In this document: piece after piece, positions 23,601-35,452 of the stretch
How the letters are laid out: each line of letters opens with the position of its first letter
Numbering within the stretch: position 1 is the stretch's first letter
Origin: Setoptus koraiensis
Lineage: Eukaryota; Arthropoda
Length of the DNA: 64,000 nucleotides
Assembly: GCA_048013815.1 (NCBI GenBank)
Contig: CM106585.1
Location: 10,168,001 to 10,232,000 of the forward strand
Direction: 5' to 3'
Notes under the pieces: model-generated
The model's database searches: none
Seen by the model: only the letters and a program-made list of their open reading frames with translations
What the model was told of the DNA's origin: nothing
Translations under genes and position numbers: made by a program

Positions 23601-23847
23601 TATAATGCACTGGTTTGACGTGATTTGGCAATCTTATTCTGTCATAGCAATTGTCATCAACGTCATAAATTCTCGTATTGGGTTCCAGGGAAAAATCTCG
23701 AGCCAACTGGATAATTTGCCGAACTTCCGAACTCATTTCGTGGCTCACTGACGGGTCGATTGACCACAGCAGCAAATAGTCGACGATAATCAGACATTTC
23801 ACTACAGCGCCCAATGACACTCTGGTGCACTTCATCGTTATTTTCAT
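20630..23847 (-). CDS. secreted M1-family zinc aminopeptidase (puromycin-sensitive/APN-like)
   Basis: A zinc exopeptidase expected to trim N-terminal residues from peptides outside the cell. Two exons, 23847-21166 and 20998-20630, join in phase 0 (donor GTAGGT, acceptor GACAG) to give 1,016 residues. The N-terminus is a signal peptide or anchor (AVVKCLIIVDYLLLWSI). The substrate-binding motif GAMEN is at 340-344. The zinc site is HEVSH at 376-380, with the third ligand Glu in LNEGFAT at 399. The ERAP-like C-terminal helical domain follows, including the HSLTLAGKLSAREML region. The second exon completes the family C-terminus and adds a hydrophilic, acidic tail of roughly 65 residues with no GPI signal. 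The protein thus looks released, or held only by its N-terminus. A TATA-like box lies at 23981-23990. Family assignment is firm; substrate is unknown. Confidence 0.93.
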
Positions 23848-23980
23848 TCTTTCAACTTAATCTCTTTAAAATCCTAGTCGAAACTCGTATGTAATTAGAT
23901 CAATATTGCAAGTTTGACACATGATGAGTCGATCATGTGTCGTTCTTTCATCTAACAATGGATTTCTGACTGATCACATT

Positions 23981-23990
23981 TTTATATAAA
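23981..23990 (-). promoter_or_regulatory. TATA-like box of the aminopeptidase gene
   Basis: TTTATATAAA (self-complementary) about 135 bp upstream of the ATG at 23847. Confidence 0.45.
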
Positions 23991-24213
23991 ATTTTATGAC
24001 CGCCACCTTAAAATCGAGAGCTATGAATAGAAATGGGATTTAGTGGTGGTTTAACGAAAATAGACGACGTATTTCTATCATACACAAGCAAAGATTTGGA
24101 GTTTGTTTTAGAAGTGGCTCTCTGCCTAGAAATAACGAGCATCTCGATAAATTCAGAAAGTATACAGTGAGATTGTCGGCTTTGAACAATGGCAAGAATT
24201 GTTACCAATCAAT

Positions 24214-24825
24214 TTATTTAGCATTTTGTTGCATCTTTCTAATTGATCTATCGAGGACATCTAAGTGTAAAGTGAGTCTGCACATAACCCAATAGGAATG
24301 AAACTGAGCTAGATCTGGATTTGACTCTTTCATCAAATCATGCAATACTTTTTCATCGAAGTTTGTCTCCCTCATCCAGTGTATGATATTGCTCATGCTA
24401 TTATAATATCCCTCTGTCAATATTTCACAAGCCGGATATATTTGGGTATTTTGCGCAATCTCTTTTTTCATTTGTGTGAAGATGGCTCTCCTCTCCGAAC
24501 TATCCGTAGACCACAAATGTTGAACGGTGTCCCAAACATCATCGACGGGTCGTTGTTGTGCATTCACTGAGGCAACAATTGAGCTGGCAAACTGCTTGAC
24601 AGTATCGCTTATTGGAACGAGAGGTTTATCGGCGACTGATTCAATACAGCGCCTCATAACATCTTGATTGAACTGATTTCGTTCCGGAAGTCCAATCATG
24701 CTTGTACTACGGTACATATCCTCGGAATTGAAGCATGTGGGTATGGCAGCGAGAGACGCCCTTGGTAAAATCGTAAGGACGTTACCAAAGAATACAAGAA
24801 CCACCAGGCAAATATGATTTTTCAT
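24214..24825 (-). CDS. small secreted protein of family A, 203 residues
   Basis: No named domain is recognised. It opens with a clear signal peptide (MKNHICLVVLVFFGNVLTIL). The C-terminal half contains PACEILTEGYYNSMSNIIHW, then a Phe-x-x-W segment (QFHSYWVMCRLTLHL). This repeats the Cys, Tyr-Tyr, Ile, then FxxW and Cys pattern seen in the genes at 18208 and 55620. It is about half as long as the former and a third of the latter, so it is either a short member or a truncated copy that has kept its start and an open frame. It sits head-to-tail with the aminopeptidase on the same strand. Function unknown. Confidence 0.72.
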   Translation of the reverse strand: MKNHICLVVLVFFGNVLTILPRASLAAIPTCFNSEDMYRSTSMIGLPERNQFNQDVMRRCIESVADKPLVPISDTVKQFASSIVASVNAQQRPVDDVWDTVQHLWSTDSSERRAIFTQMKKEIAQNTQIYPACEILTEGYYNSMSNIIHWMRETNFDEKVLHDLMKESNPDLAQFHSYWVMCRLTLHLDVLDRSIRKMQQNAK

Positions 24826-25643
24826 ATTTTCTTTGTGCGTTTGTAAAATGGTTATATATTTATTTATATTCGTCCTTTCTTGTTATTTAATTCTATTACT
24901 GCCGATTCCAACTGTCTGAAAAATGAATTGTTCATTTCATGAATCTCATTTTCCTCGATCGATGTTTAGTGAAAAAGAATAAATTGAAAACGCACTTTTG
25001 TGTTTTTCTATGCCTTAGTAGCAACAACAGTACACCGAACATTCTATTTATAGTTCGACAAATGAAGCTACTTTCATTCACAACAATTCACATTTTTTCG
25101 CCTTATTTTTTCCTAGTGATCATGTCGTTTTCGAAAAATATCACGATGATTTGGGATGCTTGTTAGTACAGCGATAAGAAGAAAATTTCAACTTGTTGAA
25201 ATAATTCGGCATGATTCGGAATCGTGTTTGGCCTTTTTCACAGCGTGCTTGCCGCATCGAAAGAGTTGATATTTTCATTTAAAGTCACGCTTTAGATATC
25301 TTACCTATATAGAAATTTCATTTTATTTATACGAGAACCATTGGCAGAAAATTGAAGGTTCTCAAAAAAAAACACCTTGTTTAGATTTTTTGCAGTAAAT
25401 TTATATATGCATATATATGCAGTAATTTATATAACAGATCCATAAAGAAGTACTTGGAAAATGCGCATTTTCAATGTGAAAATAAACCGGAAATACACTT
25501 TTTCCATTTTTTTTTCTTTTCGTGACACGAAATCGTGTGGCGGTTGCACTGAGAATTTCCAAATGAAAATATCAATATTTTCGAGCGAGTGAGAAGACTG
25601 TCGGGTAGAAAAGAGGCGCCATTGTGTTTTTGTGTTGAAATTG
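24826..25643. other. intergenic, AT-rich, no gene seen
   Basis: Short frames only. A run alternating TATA and TGCA motifs (near 25400-25435) forms small palindromes. Nothing else is supported. Confidence 0.45.
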
Positions 25644-25649
25644 TTTATT
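25644..25649 (-). terminator. candidate polyadenylation signal of the silk-like gene
   Basis: TTTATT on the plus strand gives AATAAA on the coding strand, about 150 bp beyond the stop at 25797. Confidence 0.5.
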
Positions 25650-25796
25650 TCAATATTATGTATATAAAAAAGTCTTGCTCTGTTTTGTTTAACTTGACTT
25701 AAATTTGTTACTGTACATACTACACACTAACATTCGTATTTTGTTGTTGACGCACAATGGTTATCCTAATCAGCATTAGATTGTTGTAGCATGCGG

Positions 25797-28700
25797 CTAA
25801 GCAGCAATGTATTTAGCATTCTCCAATCCAACGTTTAATTTCATGCCATCTCCATCGACGTTGCCGATTCTATTTTTAACAATATGATCATTAACATTGA
25901 CGAGATTGTTTTCGTAACCGGATGTGGCTAACGATGTTGTGCCCACTGATATTAGTGAGCCAACTACACCGTTTGAGCTTGTTGTGGCAGTTGAAGCAGT
26001 TTGTAATGGAACAATAGATGATATTGGCGCAACAGCTGGCGATAGATCACTCATGGCCGGCTTGGTCAGTAAGGTGGGCACCGTTGAGCCACCGATAGTG
26101 GCGCCGCCTAAGCGCGTAGATGATATTGCCACCTGACCGTCGGGATTGACAGCAACATTGGGCGCCGTTCGAACAAATTTTGTTACTGGCGTTGTGGTTG
26201 CCATGGCGCTCGGTGTTGATATTGCGGCCGCCGTAGCGGAATTGCCAGCCTCGGGTTGACCTTCGCCCCCCATCTGCACTACTGGATCGCCCATTATTGT
26301 TGATCTTTTTCGTCTAGATGATGAGCCTGATGCTGCTGCTGCTGCCGAATCTCCGGCGCCCGATGAACCGGAAGCCGCCGCTGCTGCCGACGATGACGAA
26401 TCACTGGCTCCCTGGGATGATGTTGAAGAGGCCGCTGCCGCTGCTCCATTTGAGGCTGCTGTTGTCGCTGCAAATAGTGGTAATTGTAGGAATGGGGACG
26501 GCAACAAGCTCATTGGCATTGTAAATGATGGCAATCTATAAGCTGGTGTTGATATCGCTGGAGATGCTAACATTGGGCCAACACCTGACGAACTTATCAT
26601 AGGCGGAGCTAGTAGTGAAGATGATAGGGAAGAGGACAAAAATGAAGGTAACATAGAATTTGACATTACTGTTGGTGTTGCTGATATTGCGGTTGGTGTC
26701 AACATTGTTGGCGCTTGCATGAATGTAAACGGAGCTGACGTAAGATAGCCGGGCAATACACTCAATGGTAATGATGCCGGTGCAACTGCGCTTGCTGAGG
26801 CGCCGCCACTTGAACTGCCACTGCTCGATGATGACACGACAGACGCCCTCTTTCGTCTAACCAATCCGACATCTTCAGCAGCGCTACTACTTACTGCTAC
26901 TAATGAGGGAGCCTCATACGACGAAGCCAATATTGAACCCAAAACAGAACGTTTCTGGCGCAATTCTTCTGACATGTCTACCGATCTCCGTCTTCTGCCT
27001 GACGCGGCTGCTGCTGCTGCTGAGCTACTTGCGGGGGCCGCCGCCACAACTGGTGTCGCTGCCACGACCGGGGTAACGGCCATGACAGGGGCGGCAACGA
27101 TTGCTGGGGGCGCTGGTGCTGATGAAGAAGCCGCTGCTGCTGCTGCGGACCTCTTCTTTCTACCTGCTGCTGCACCCGCTGCTGATCTTGATGCTGCACC
27201 GGCTGCGGCTGCGTCACCCGCGGCTGCTCCGGCTGCCGATCTCGATGCTGCAGCGCCCGCTGCTGCTTGAGGCGATCGTTTCCTTCTACCTGCTGCGGCT
27301 CCCGCTGCCGCCGATCTCGATGCTGCACCCGCTGCCGCTGATCTTGATGCTGCACCGGCTGCGGCTGCGTCACCCGCGGCTGCTCCGGCTGCCGATCTCG
27401 ATGCTGCAGCGCCCGCTGCCGATTGTGGTGATCTCTTCCTTCGACCGGAAGCGGCTGAGGCCGCTGCCGAGCTACTTGCTGGTGCTGCTGCAACAACGGG
27501 TGTTGCTGCGAGAACTGGAGTTACTGCCATCACTGGGCTGGCAACGATTGCTGGGGGCGCTGGTGCCGATGAAGATGCCGCTGCTGCTGCCGCAGATCTC
27601 TTCCTTCGTCCTGACGCAGCACCCGATGCAGCTCCACCGCCTGCTGCTGATGCGGCCGCCGCGCTACTTGCGGGGGCTGCGGCAACAACGGGTGTAGCTG
27701 CGACAACTGGGGTGACGGCCATGACAGGGGTGGCTACCACTGCTGGCGGTGGTGGTGCTGATGACGATGCCGCCGCTGCTGCTGCGGATCGTTTCCTTCT
27801 ACCTGCTGCGGCTCCTGCTGCCGCCGATCTCGATGCTGCACCCGCTGCCGCTGATCTTGATGCTGCACCGGCTGCAGCGCCATCTCCAGCGGCTGAACCA
27901 GCGGCCGATCTTGATGCTGCAGCACCCGCTGCTGATTGTGGCGACCTCTTTCTTCTACCTGATGCAGCTGCTGCCGCTGCCGAGCTACTTGCTGGTGCTG
28001 CGGCCACAACTGGTGTCGCTGCTAGAACCGGGGTTACCGCCATCACTGGGCTGGCGACGATTGCTGGGGGCGCTGGTGCGGATGAAGAGGCCGCCGCTGC
28101 TGCTGCAGATCTCTTCTTTCTACCTGCTGCGGCTCCGGCTGCCGCTGATCTCGAGGCTCCCGCGGCACCTGCAGCACCTGAGCCTCCACTTCCTGAAGCG
28201 GCTCCTGCAGCGGATCCTCCTGAACCACCACTGCCCGATGCAGCTCCTGCTGCGGATCCTCCACTTCCTGATGCGGCTCCTGCTGCCGAGCCGCCGGATC
28301 CTCCGCTACCGGATGCTGCTCCAGCGGCTGATCCACCACCGGACGCTGCACCTGATGCTGCTCCACCTGATCCTCCACTTCCTGATGCGGCTCCTGCTGC
28401 CGAGCCGCCGGATCCTCCGCTACCGGATGCTGCTCCAGCGGCTGATCCACCACCGGAAGCTGCACCTGATGCTGCTCCACCCGATCCTCCACTTCCCGAA
28501 GCGGCTCCAGCGGCTGAACCGCCGGATCCTCCGCTACCGGAAGCTGCTCCTGCTGCTGAACCACCGCCTGATGCTGCTCCTGCGGCCGAACCGCCCGATC
28601 CTCCACTTCCAGAAGCGGCGCCAGCGGCTGATCCGCCACCCGACGCTGCTCCCGCTGCTGATCCACCCGAACCACCTCCGCCTGACGCGGCTCCGGCTGC

Positions 28701-31700
28701 TGACCCACCTCCTGAAGCTGCTCCAGCCGCTGCGGCACCCGAGCCTCCAGCTCCTGCTGCTGCCGCCGATGCTCCCGCTGCTATGGGAACCGCAGCAACA
28801 ACAGGTGTTGCTGCAACCACTGGGGTTGCGATTACTGGATGTGCTGCCGAAGATGCTGCCGCTGCTGCTGATCCTCCGCCTGCTGCAGCTCCCGCTGCCG
28901 AGCCTCCGGATCCTCCACTACCTGATGCTGCTCCTGCGGCTGATCCACCCGAACCACCGCCTGATGCTGCTCCCGCTGCTGATCCTCCCGAACCACCTCC
29001 GCCTGAAGCGGCTCCTGCGGCTGAACCACCACCGCCTGATGCTGCTCCCGCGGCTGATCCACCCGAACCACCGCCTGAAGCGGCTCCTGCGGCTGAACCA
29101 CCGCTGCCTGATGCCGCTCCCGCTGCGGAACCACCATGTCCACCCGACGCGGCTCCCGCTGCTGCGGCTCCTGATCCACCGGCTGCTGCTGCCGCGCTGC
29201 TAGATGCGCCCACAACTGGTGTTGCGGCAACCACTGGTGCCACTGCTACAACTGGGGTAATTACACGACGTGCTGGGGCCGATGCGGCGGCTGCTGCCGC
29301 TGCAGATCGTTTCTTTCTACCTGATGCTGCTGCTGCCGCTGCCGAGCTACTTGCTGGGGCTGCGGCCACAACTGGTGTCGCCGCCATGACCGGGGTAACG
29401 GCCATGACAGGGGTGGCTACGATTGCTGGGGGCGCTGGTGCTGATGAAGAAGCCGCTGCTGCTGCTGCGGACCTCTTCTTTCTACCTGCTGCGGCTCCTG
29501 CCGCTGCTGATCTTGATGCTGCACCCGCTGCGGCTGCGTCACCCGCGGCTGCTCCGGCTGCCGATCTTGATGCTGCGGCGCCCGCTGCTGCTTGAGGCGA
29601 TCGCTTCCTTCTACCTGCTGCGGCTCCTGCCGCTGCTGATCTTGATGCTGCACCGGCTGCGGCTGCGTCACCCGCGGCTGCTCCGGCTGCCGATCTTGAT
29701 GCTGCGGCGCCCGCTGCTGCTTGAGGTGATCGCTTCTTTCTACCTGATGCAGCTGCTGCCGCTGCCGAGCTACTTGCTGGTGCTGCCGCTACGACTGGTG
29801 TCGCTGCGACAACCGGGGTAACGGCCATGACAGGGGCGGCCACCACTGCTGGTGGCGGTGGTGCGGCTGAAGAGGCCGCCGCTGCTGCTGCAGATCGCTT
29901 CTTTCTACCTGATGCAGCTGCTGCCGCTGCCGAGCTACTTGCTGGTGCTGCCGCTACGACTGGTGTCGCTGCGACAACCGGGGTAACGGCCATGACGGGG
30001 GTGGCTACCACTGCTGGGGGCGGTGGTGCGGATGAAGAGGCCGCCGCTGCTGCTGCGGATCTCTTCTTTCTACCTGCTGCTGCACCCGCTGCTGCTGATC
30101 TTGATGCTGCACCGGCTGCGGCTGCGTCACCCGCGGCTGCTCCAGCGGCCGATCTCGATGCTGCGGCACCTGCTGCAGCTTGTGGTGATCTCTTCTTTCT
30201 ACCTGCTGCACTTGCTGCTGCCGCCGACGATGACGCCGCTGGTACGGCAATGTATGACGGTGCAGACATTGATACAATTGGTGCGAGCATAGGACTTGTG
30301 ACAGGTATGGCTGCTGCCACTGGTGCAGCTCCGCCAGATGCGGCCGCTGCTGCTGCTGCGCTTGGAGATCTCTTCTTACGACCGGATGCGGCCGAGGCTG
30401 CTGCTGCCGATGATGCAGCAGGGGCTGGTGCAATCATTGGCTGAGCGGCAAATGTGAATGTCTGCCCTGGGGCAAATTGCATTGGATAACCGTAGGCTCC
30501 TGAAGCCGCACTCGCGGCCGCGGCTCCGCCACCTGAAGCTGCACCGGCTGCTGCTGCACCCGATCCGCCACCTGAAGCTGCTCCGGCTGCGGCTGCTCCA
30601 CCGCCCGATGCCGCTCCTGCTGCACTTCCTGAGCCACCTGAAGCTGCGCCCGAAGCCGCTGATCCGCCTCCAGAGGCACCTGACGCTGCAGCTCCTGCTG
30701 CTGAACCACCGCTTCCGCCTGACGCGGCTCCCGCCGCTGCTGCGCCCGAACCGGAGCCTCCACCGCCTGATGCGGCACCTGCTGCTGCCGCTCCGGATCC
30801 TCCTGATCCTCCCGATGCTGCTCCTGCTGCACTACCTGAGCCACCGCTTCCTCCAGAAGCTGCGCCCGCCGCTGCAGCGCCTCCGCCCGACGCGGCTCCA
30901 GAAGCTGCCGAACCGCTTCCAGAGGCACCTGATGCGGCTGCTCCGGCTGCTGAACCACCATGTCCGCCCGAGGCCGCTCCTGCTGCTGCTGCGCCCGAAC
31001 CGGAGCCTCCGCTACCTGCCGCTGCGGCACCGGCCGCCGAGCCACCATGGCCGCCCGAGGCTGCTCCTGCTGCCGCTCCTCCTGATCCGCCACCTGAGGC
31101 TGCGCCGGCCGCTGCTGCACCTGATCCGCCACCTGAAGCTGCACCGGCTGCTGCTGCACCCGATCCGCCACCTGAAGCTGCGCCCGCTGCCGCTGCACCT
31201 GATCCGCCGGCTGCTGCTGCTGAGGCCGCTGAGCCGCCCGAGATCAATTGTGGCATGTATTGAGCCAGTGAACGAACTGGCGTTAGAACAGTCTGAGCTG
31301 TATATAATCTTGGCTGAGTGTATATCTTAATTGGGGCCGGAAGAACGGCCGGTGCGCTCGAGGAAGCTGCGGCAGCCGCTGCTGCCGATCTCTTTTTCCT
31401 GCCAGCGACGGCAACTCCACCACCACCTGATGTTGCTACACCCCCACCGGATGTTGCGGTAAAACCTCCACCTGATGATGATACAACATGTCCACCATTG
31501 TTCGAAATGGTAGTCATGCCGTTTCCGGATGATGAGATAATTTGATTGCCGTTACCTGATGATATTGAACTAAATGTGCCAGTGCCTGAATTTTTTGCTG
31601 CGTTCTGTGCAGCCGAAGCCATACCGAAAGCAGCAGAGAGTGCATCAGGCGATCTCTTTCTCCTACCTGATGCTGCACCGGCTGCAGATCCGCCTGAGCC

Positions 31701-33865
31701 TCCACTACCTCCCGCGGCACCAGCTGCGGATCCACCACCTGATGCGGCACCGGCCGCTGAACCGCCTGAGCCTCCACTACCTGATGCTGCTCCAGCGGCT
31801 GATCCACCGCCAGACGCTGCACCTGATGCTGCTCCACCTGATCCTCCACTTCCCGATGCTGCCCCAGCGGCCGAACCGCCGGATCCTCCGCTACCGGAAG
31901 CTGCTCCTGCTGCTGATCCACCTCCCGAAGCGGCGCCGGCTGCTCCTGCACCCGAGCCTCCGCTACTTGATGCTGCTCCTGCAGCGGATCCTCCCGAACC
32001 ACCACCACCTGATGCTGCCCCAGCGGCTGATCCACCGCCTGATGCGGCTCCTGCAGCGGATCCTCCCGAACCACCACCACCTGATGCTGCTCCAGCGGCT
32101 GATCCACCACCGGAAGCTGCACCTGATGCTGCTCCACCCGATCCTCCACTTCCCGAAGCGGCTCCAGCGGCTGAACCGCCGGATCCTCCGCTACCGGAAG
32201 CTGCTCCTGCTGCTGAACCACCGCCTGATGCTGCTCCTGCGGCCGAACTGCCAGATCCTCCACTTCCAGAAGCGGCGCCAGCGGCTGATCCGCCACCCGA
32301 CGCTGCTCCCGCTGCTGATCCACCCGAACCACCTCCGCCTGACGCGGCTCCGGCTGCTGACCCACCTCCTGAAGCTGCTCCAGCCGCTGCGGCACCCGAG
32401 CCTCCAGCTCCTGCTGCTGCTGCCGACGCTCCCGCTGCTACGGGAACCGCTGCCACAACTGGTGTTGCGGCAACCACTGGTGCCACTGCTACAACTGGGG
32501 TAATTACACGACGTGCTGGGGCCGATGCGGCGGCTGCTGCCGCTGCAGATCGTTTCTTTCTACCTGATGCTGCTGCTGCCGCTGCCGAGCTACTTGCTGG
32601 GGCTGCGGCCACAACTGGTGTCGCCGCCATGACCGGGGTAACGGCCATGACAGGGGTGGCTACCACTGCTGGGGGCGGTGGTGCGGATGAAGAGGCCGCC
32701 GCTGCTGCTGCGGATCTCTTCTTTCTACCTGCTGCAGCTCCTGCCGCTGCTGATCTTGATGCTGCACCGGCTGCGGCTGCGTCACCCGCGGCTGCTCCGG
32801 CTGCCGATCTCGATGCTGCGGCACCTGCTGCAGCTTGTGGTGATCTCTTCTTTCTACCTGCTGCGGCTCCTGCCGCTGCTGATCTTGATGCTGCACCGGC
32901 TGCGGCTGCGTCACCCGCGGCTGCTCCGGCTGCCGATCTTGATGCTGCGGCGCCCGCTGCTGCTTGAGGTGATCGCTTCTTTCTACCTGATGCAGCTGCT
33001 GCTGCTGCGGAGCTACTTGCTGGTGCTGCCGCTACGACTGGTGTCGCTGCGACAACCGGGGTAACGGCCATTACAGGGGTGGCTACGATTGCTGGGGGCG
33101 CTGGTGCTGATGAAGAGGCCGCTGCTGCTGCTGCGGACCTCTTCTTTCTACCTGCTGCGGCACCCGCTGCTGCTGATCTTGATGCTGCACCGGCTGCGGC
33201 CGCGTCACCCGCGGCTGCTCCGGCTGCCGATCTCGATGCTGCGGCACCTGCTGCAGCTTGTGGTGATCTCTTCTTTCTACCCGATGCGGCTGCTGCCGCC
33301 GCTGAAGAAGATGGTGCTGCTGCTGGGACAAGCATTGGTGCCGGCTGGGCAATGGTCATGTAACTGGGGGGTGTCGCGACAATCGCTGGTGCGGCCGACG
33401 ATGCACCCGCAGCTGCGGCGGCAGCCGATGATCCACCTGATGATCCGGCTGCTGAAGCCGCCGCCGCTGATCCAGAAGAGGCTCCTGAGGCTGCTGCCAC
33501 TGGTGCAACGGCGTATGATGGGGCCATGAAAACTGGCGACGCGGCTACTGCTGGTCTTGCTGCAGAGCTGGCCGCTGCCGCTGCACCTGAACCAGATCCG
33601 CCGGCCGCTGATGCCGCCGAGGCAGCACCGCCTGCGCCTCCTGACGCTGCTCCACTTGCTGCGCCGCCGCCGCCTGATGCCGCGCCACTTGCTGCACCGC
33701 CTCCACTTCCGGAGGCCGCTGCTGCAGCAGCCGACGATCCTGCACCATGCGCTGCACCTATTGCCGCAGTTGGCACGGTCATCATGGCGGCCATGGGTGC
33801 CGCCACCAGTTTTGGTGCTGGTGCGCTAGCTGCTGCTGCTGCTGCGGCCGAACCTGACGCTCCCA
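25797..33865 (-). repeat. coding tandem and dispersed repeat array (silk exon 3)
   Basis: The 8-kb exon is GC-rich against an AT-rich neighbourhood and is made of repeated modules, many nearly identical at the DNA level. One example is the unit encoding AAAGAAASRSAAGAAAGDAA, present near 27150-27420, 27780-27930, 29460-29720, 30060-30180, 32700-32960 and 33130-33250. Such identity points to recent duplication or gene conversion. It also makes assembly collapse or expansion possible, so the true copy number could differ. Confidence 0.85.
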
Positions 33866-35452
33866 CTGTTGCGAGCCGATGTTAATACGTTCGAGAACGA
33901 TGAGATTTTTCCGAAACATAATGCATAACGCATGCAAAATCACGGGTAAATGAGATAGAAGGAGATGATTGGAAAGCAGATTATTTTTGTTATTTAACAG
34001 GGTGTTCGTTGATCCTCAAAGTTGCGATTAGTTCTTTCGCTAATATGTTAGTTAGACAGAAGCTAAGTGGATTGTTTGCTTGTTCGTACTTATCGGGCCT
34101 CTGGCATACGGAGCGGATACCGGTACAGCAGCGGCAGCCGAGGCGGCTGGATGAACGGCGGATGCGGCGAGGGCGTTTGGATGTGTGGCAACCATATGTG
34201 ATGCACGTGAGACACTTGAGCCAGCAATAGCCGGAGATGATACCAACGGGGTACCAAGTAGATTCTGGCCCGGTGTTAGTCCGGTTATTGGGTGCGCAAT
34301 ACCACCGGGATGGCTGCCGGACGATGCCGAGACTGCCGCTGCTGCGGTACCGTGTGGGTTTGAACGGCCCCCGCTACCAGCTACATTTGAGCTGCTTGTT
34401 GATGTTGTTGCCGTCGACGATCCCGAGCCTGACGAAGAGCTTGCGGCTGACGCTGCGGTACCGGGCGTACCCGACGTTTCGTCATTTGTGGGGAATGAGC
34501 TTGCTATTAGATCGCGCGTTGTGGCACCCAATAAACCAAATGGTTTTGTAACGGCATTGTCGAACCAAGCACCGGCGGCGGCGCCACCAGTTGCCACCAA
34601 ATTTTCGCCTGTGCCAGCAATACTAGCCAATGGTCTAGTTAGAGTATCGTCGAAACCCGCTCTAACACCGTCTGACCAAACTTTGTTTGCATTGGACAAA
34701 CTAGTGGCTATGTTTTGCAAGGCCACACCTGTTGTTGTTATTGGTCTACCAATAGCGTCCTTAAATATTTTTGCGTAACTATCTGAGCCAGTTAGAACGT
34801 TGTCTGCACCGGAAGTGAATAATTTCTTTGATGATTTAGCTAAAGCGTCACTAATGCCTTCAATTAAATTGTTGCTCTTATGCTGATGTAATGTAGTGCT
34901 AGTAGCTGTGCCCGCTGCACCGCCACTTGTTGATGTTGTTGCTGTTGTTGAACTACCACCACCACCACCTCCGCCGCCACCAACACCACCTGATGCCGCC
35001 GCAGCGGCAGCTGCAGAACCGGATGCGCTCACTAATCAAGTGATCAATGTCAGAGTTAATTAATATGAACGATAAACAATCGATTTGTATCATCATTGGC
35101 GATATCTGTTAGACTATTCACATACAAAATTCACTATGCCAATATAGTTCATTGGACTCGATAATATAATCTGAAAGATTGCAAACTAAATGGCACTCAG
35201 AATCTCACCTGGCTCACGTAGTCATTAGTTGAAAACTAAACTAGATCTCGTGAATTGCTCTTAAAATTGACTAAATTGCAGATCACGAGCTTGCTAATTT
35301 TTCAGAATAGTAAATCAACGAAAAAACTTATTTTCCTCATGCGCACAAATAATTCACTTACCTAAGGCCAATTGGTGGGTCAAAAGTGCCACAACCATGA
35401 GGATCATCCCCAACCTGGTTGAGGCCTCATGTGAGATAAATGTGCTCCTCAT
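25797..35452 (-). CDS. giant silk fibroin-like secreted protein with repeated furin-type sites
   Basis: Three exons, 35452-35362, 35031-34090 and 33865-25797, all joined in phase 1, predict about 3,033 residues (2,719 if exon 2 is skipped). Exon 1 is a signal peptide (GMILMVVALLTHQLAL) with a strong GTAAGT donor. Exon 2 opens with an Ala/Gly run and contains a non-repetitive helical stretch (around NLIEGISDALAKSSKKLF). Exon 3 is almost wholly modular. About nine 44-residue Ala-rich units start SPQAAAGAAASRSAAGAAAG. About a dozen Pro/Val/Ala units carry PVMAVTPVVAATPVV. Long GSGGSAAGAASGG blocks make up much of the rest. RKKRS, RRKRS or similar basic sites, about 25 in all, separate many units. 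The last roughly 400 residues are non-repetitive. I see no cysteine. Composition and design are those of an arthropod silk, and secretion follows from exon 1. Silk function is inference. The donor of exon 2 (AA|GTACGA) is weak. Confidence 0.8.
33866..34089 (-). other. intron between silk exons 2 and 3
   Basis: 224 bp from the proposed donor at 34089 to the acceptor CAACAG at 33866. Exon 2 would otherwise run on to its own stop near 34052. No AATAAA is seen on the coding strand soon after that stop, which favours splicing over termination. Confidence 0.5.

Noticed and set aside
27712-29595. Very long plus-strand open frame (627 codons) antisense to the silk gene, rich in Ala, Pro and Asp
   Set aside because: It mirrors the GCN/GGN codon bias of the silk exon. 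The repeats read open in several frames on both strands, and it has no signal peptide or non-repetitive part.
30458-32967. Further long plus- and minus-strand frames rich in Leu/Arg/His or Gln inside the silk exon
   Set aside because: Shadows of the same repeats in other phases.
34052-35031. Silk exon 2 as a separate gene ending at its own stop
   Set aside because: Its phase-1 acceptor fits the signal exon, a phase-1 donor precedes the stop, and no polyadenylation signal was seen after it. Kept only as an alternative.
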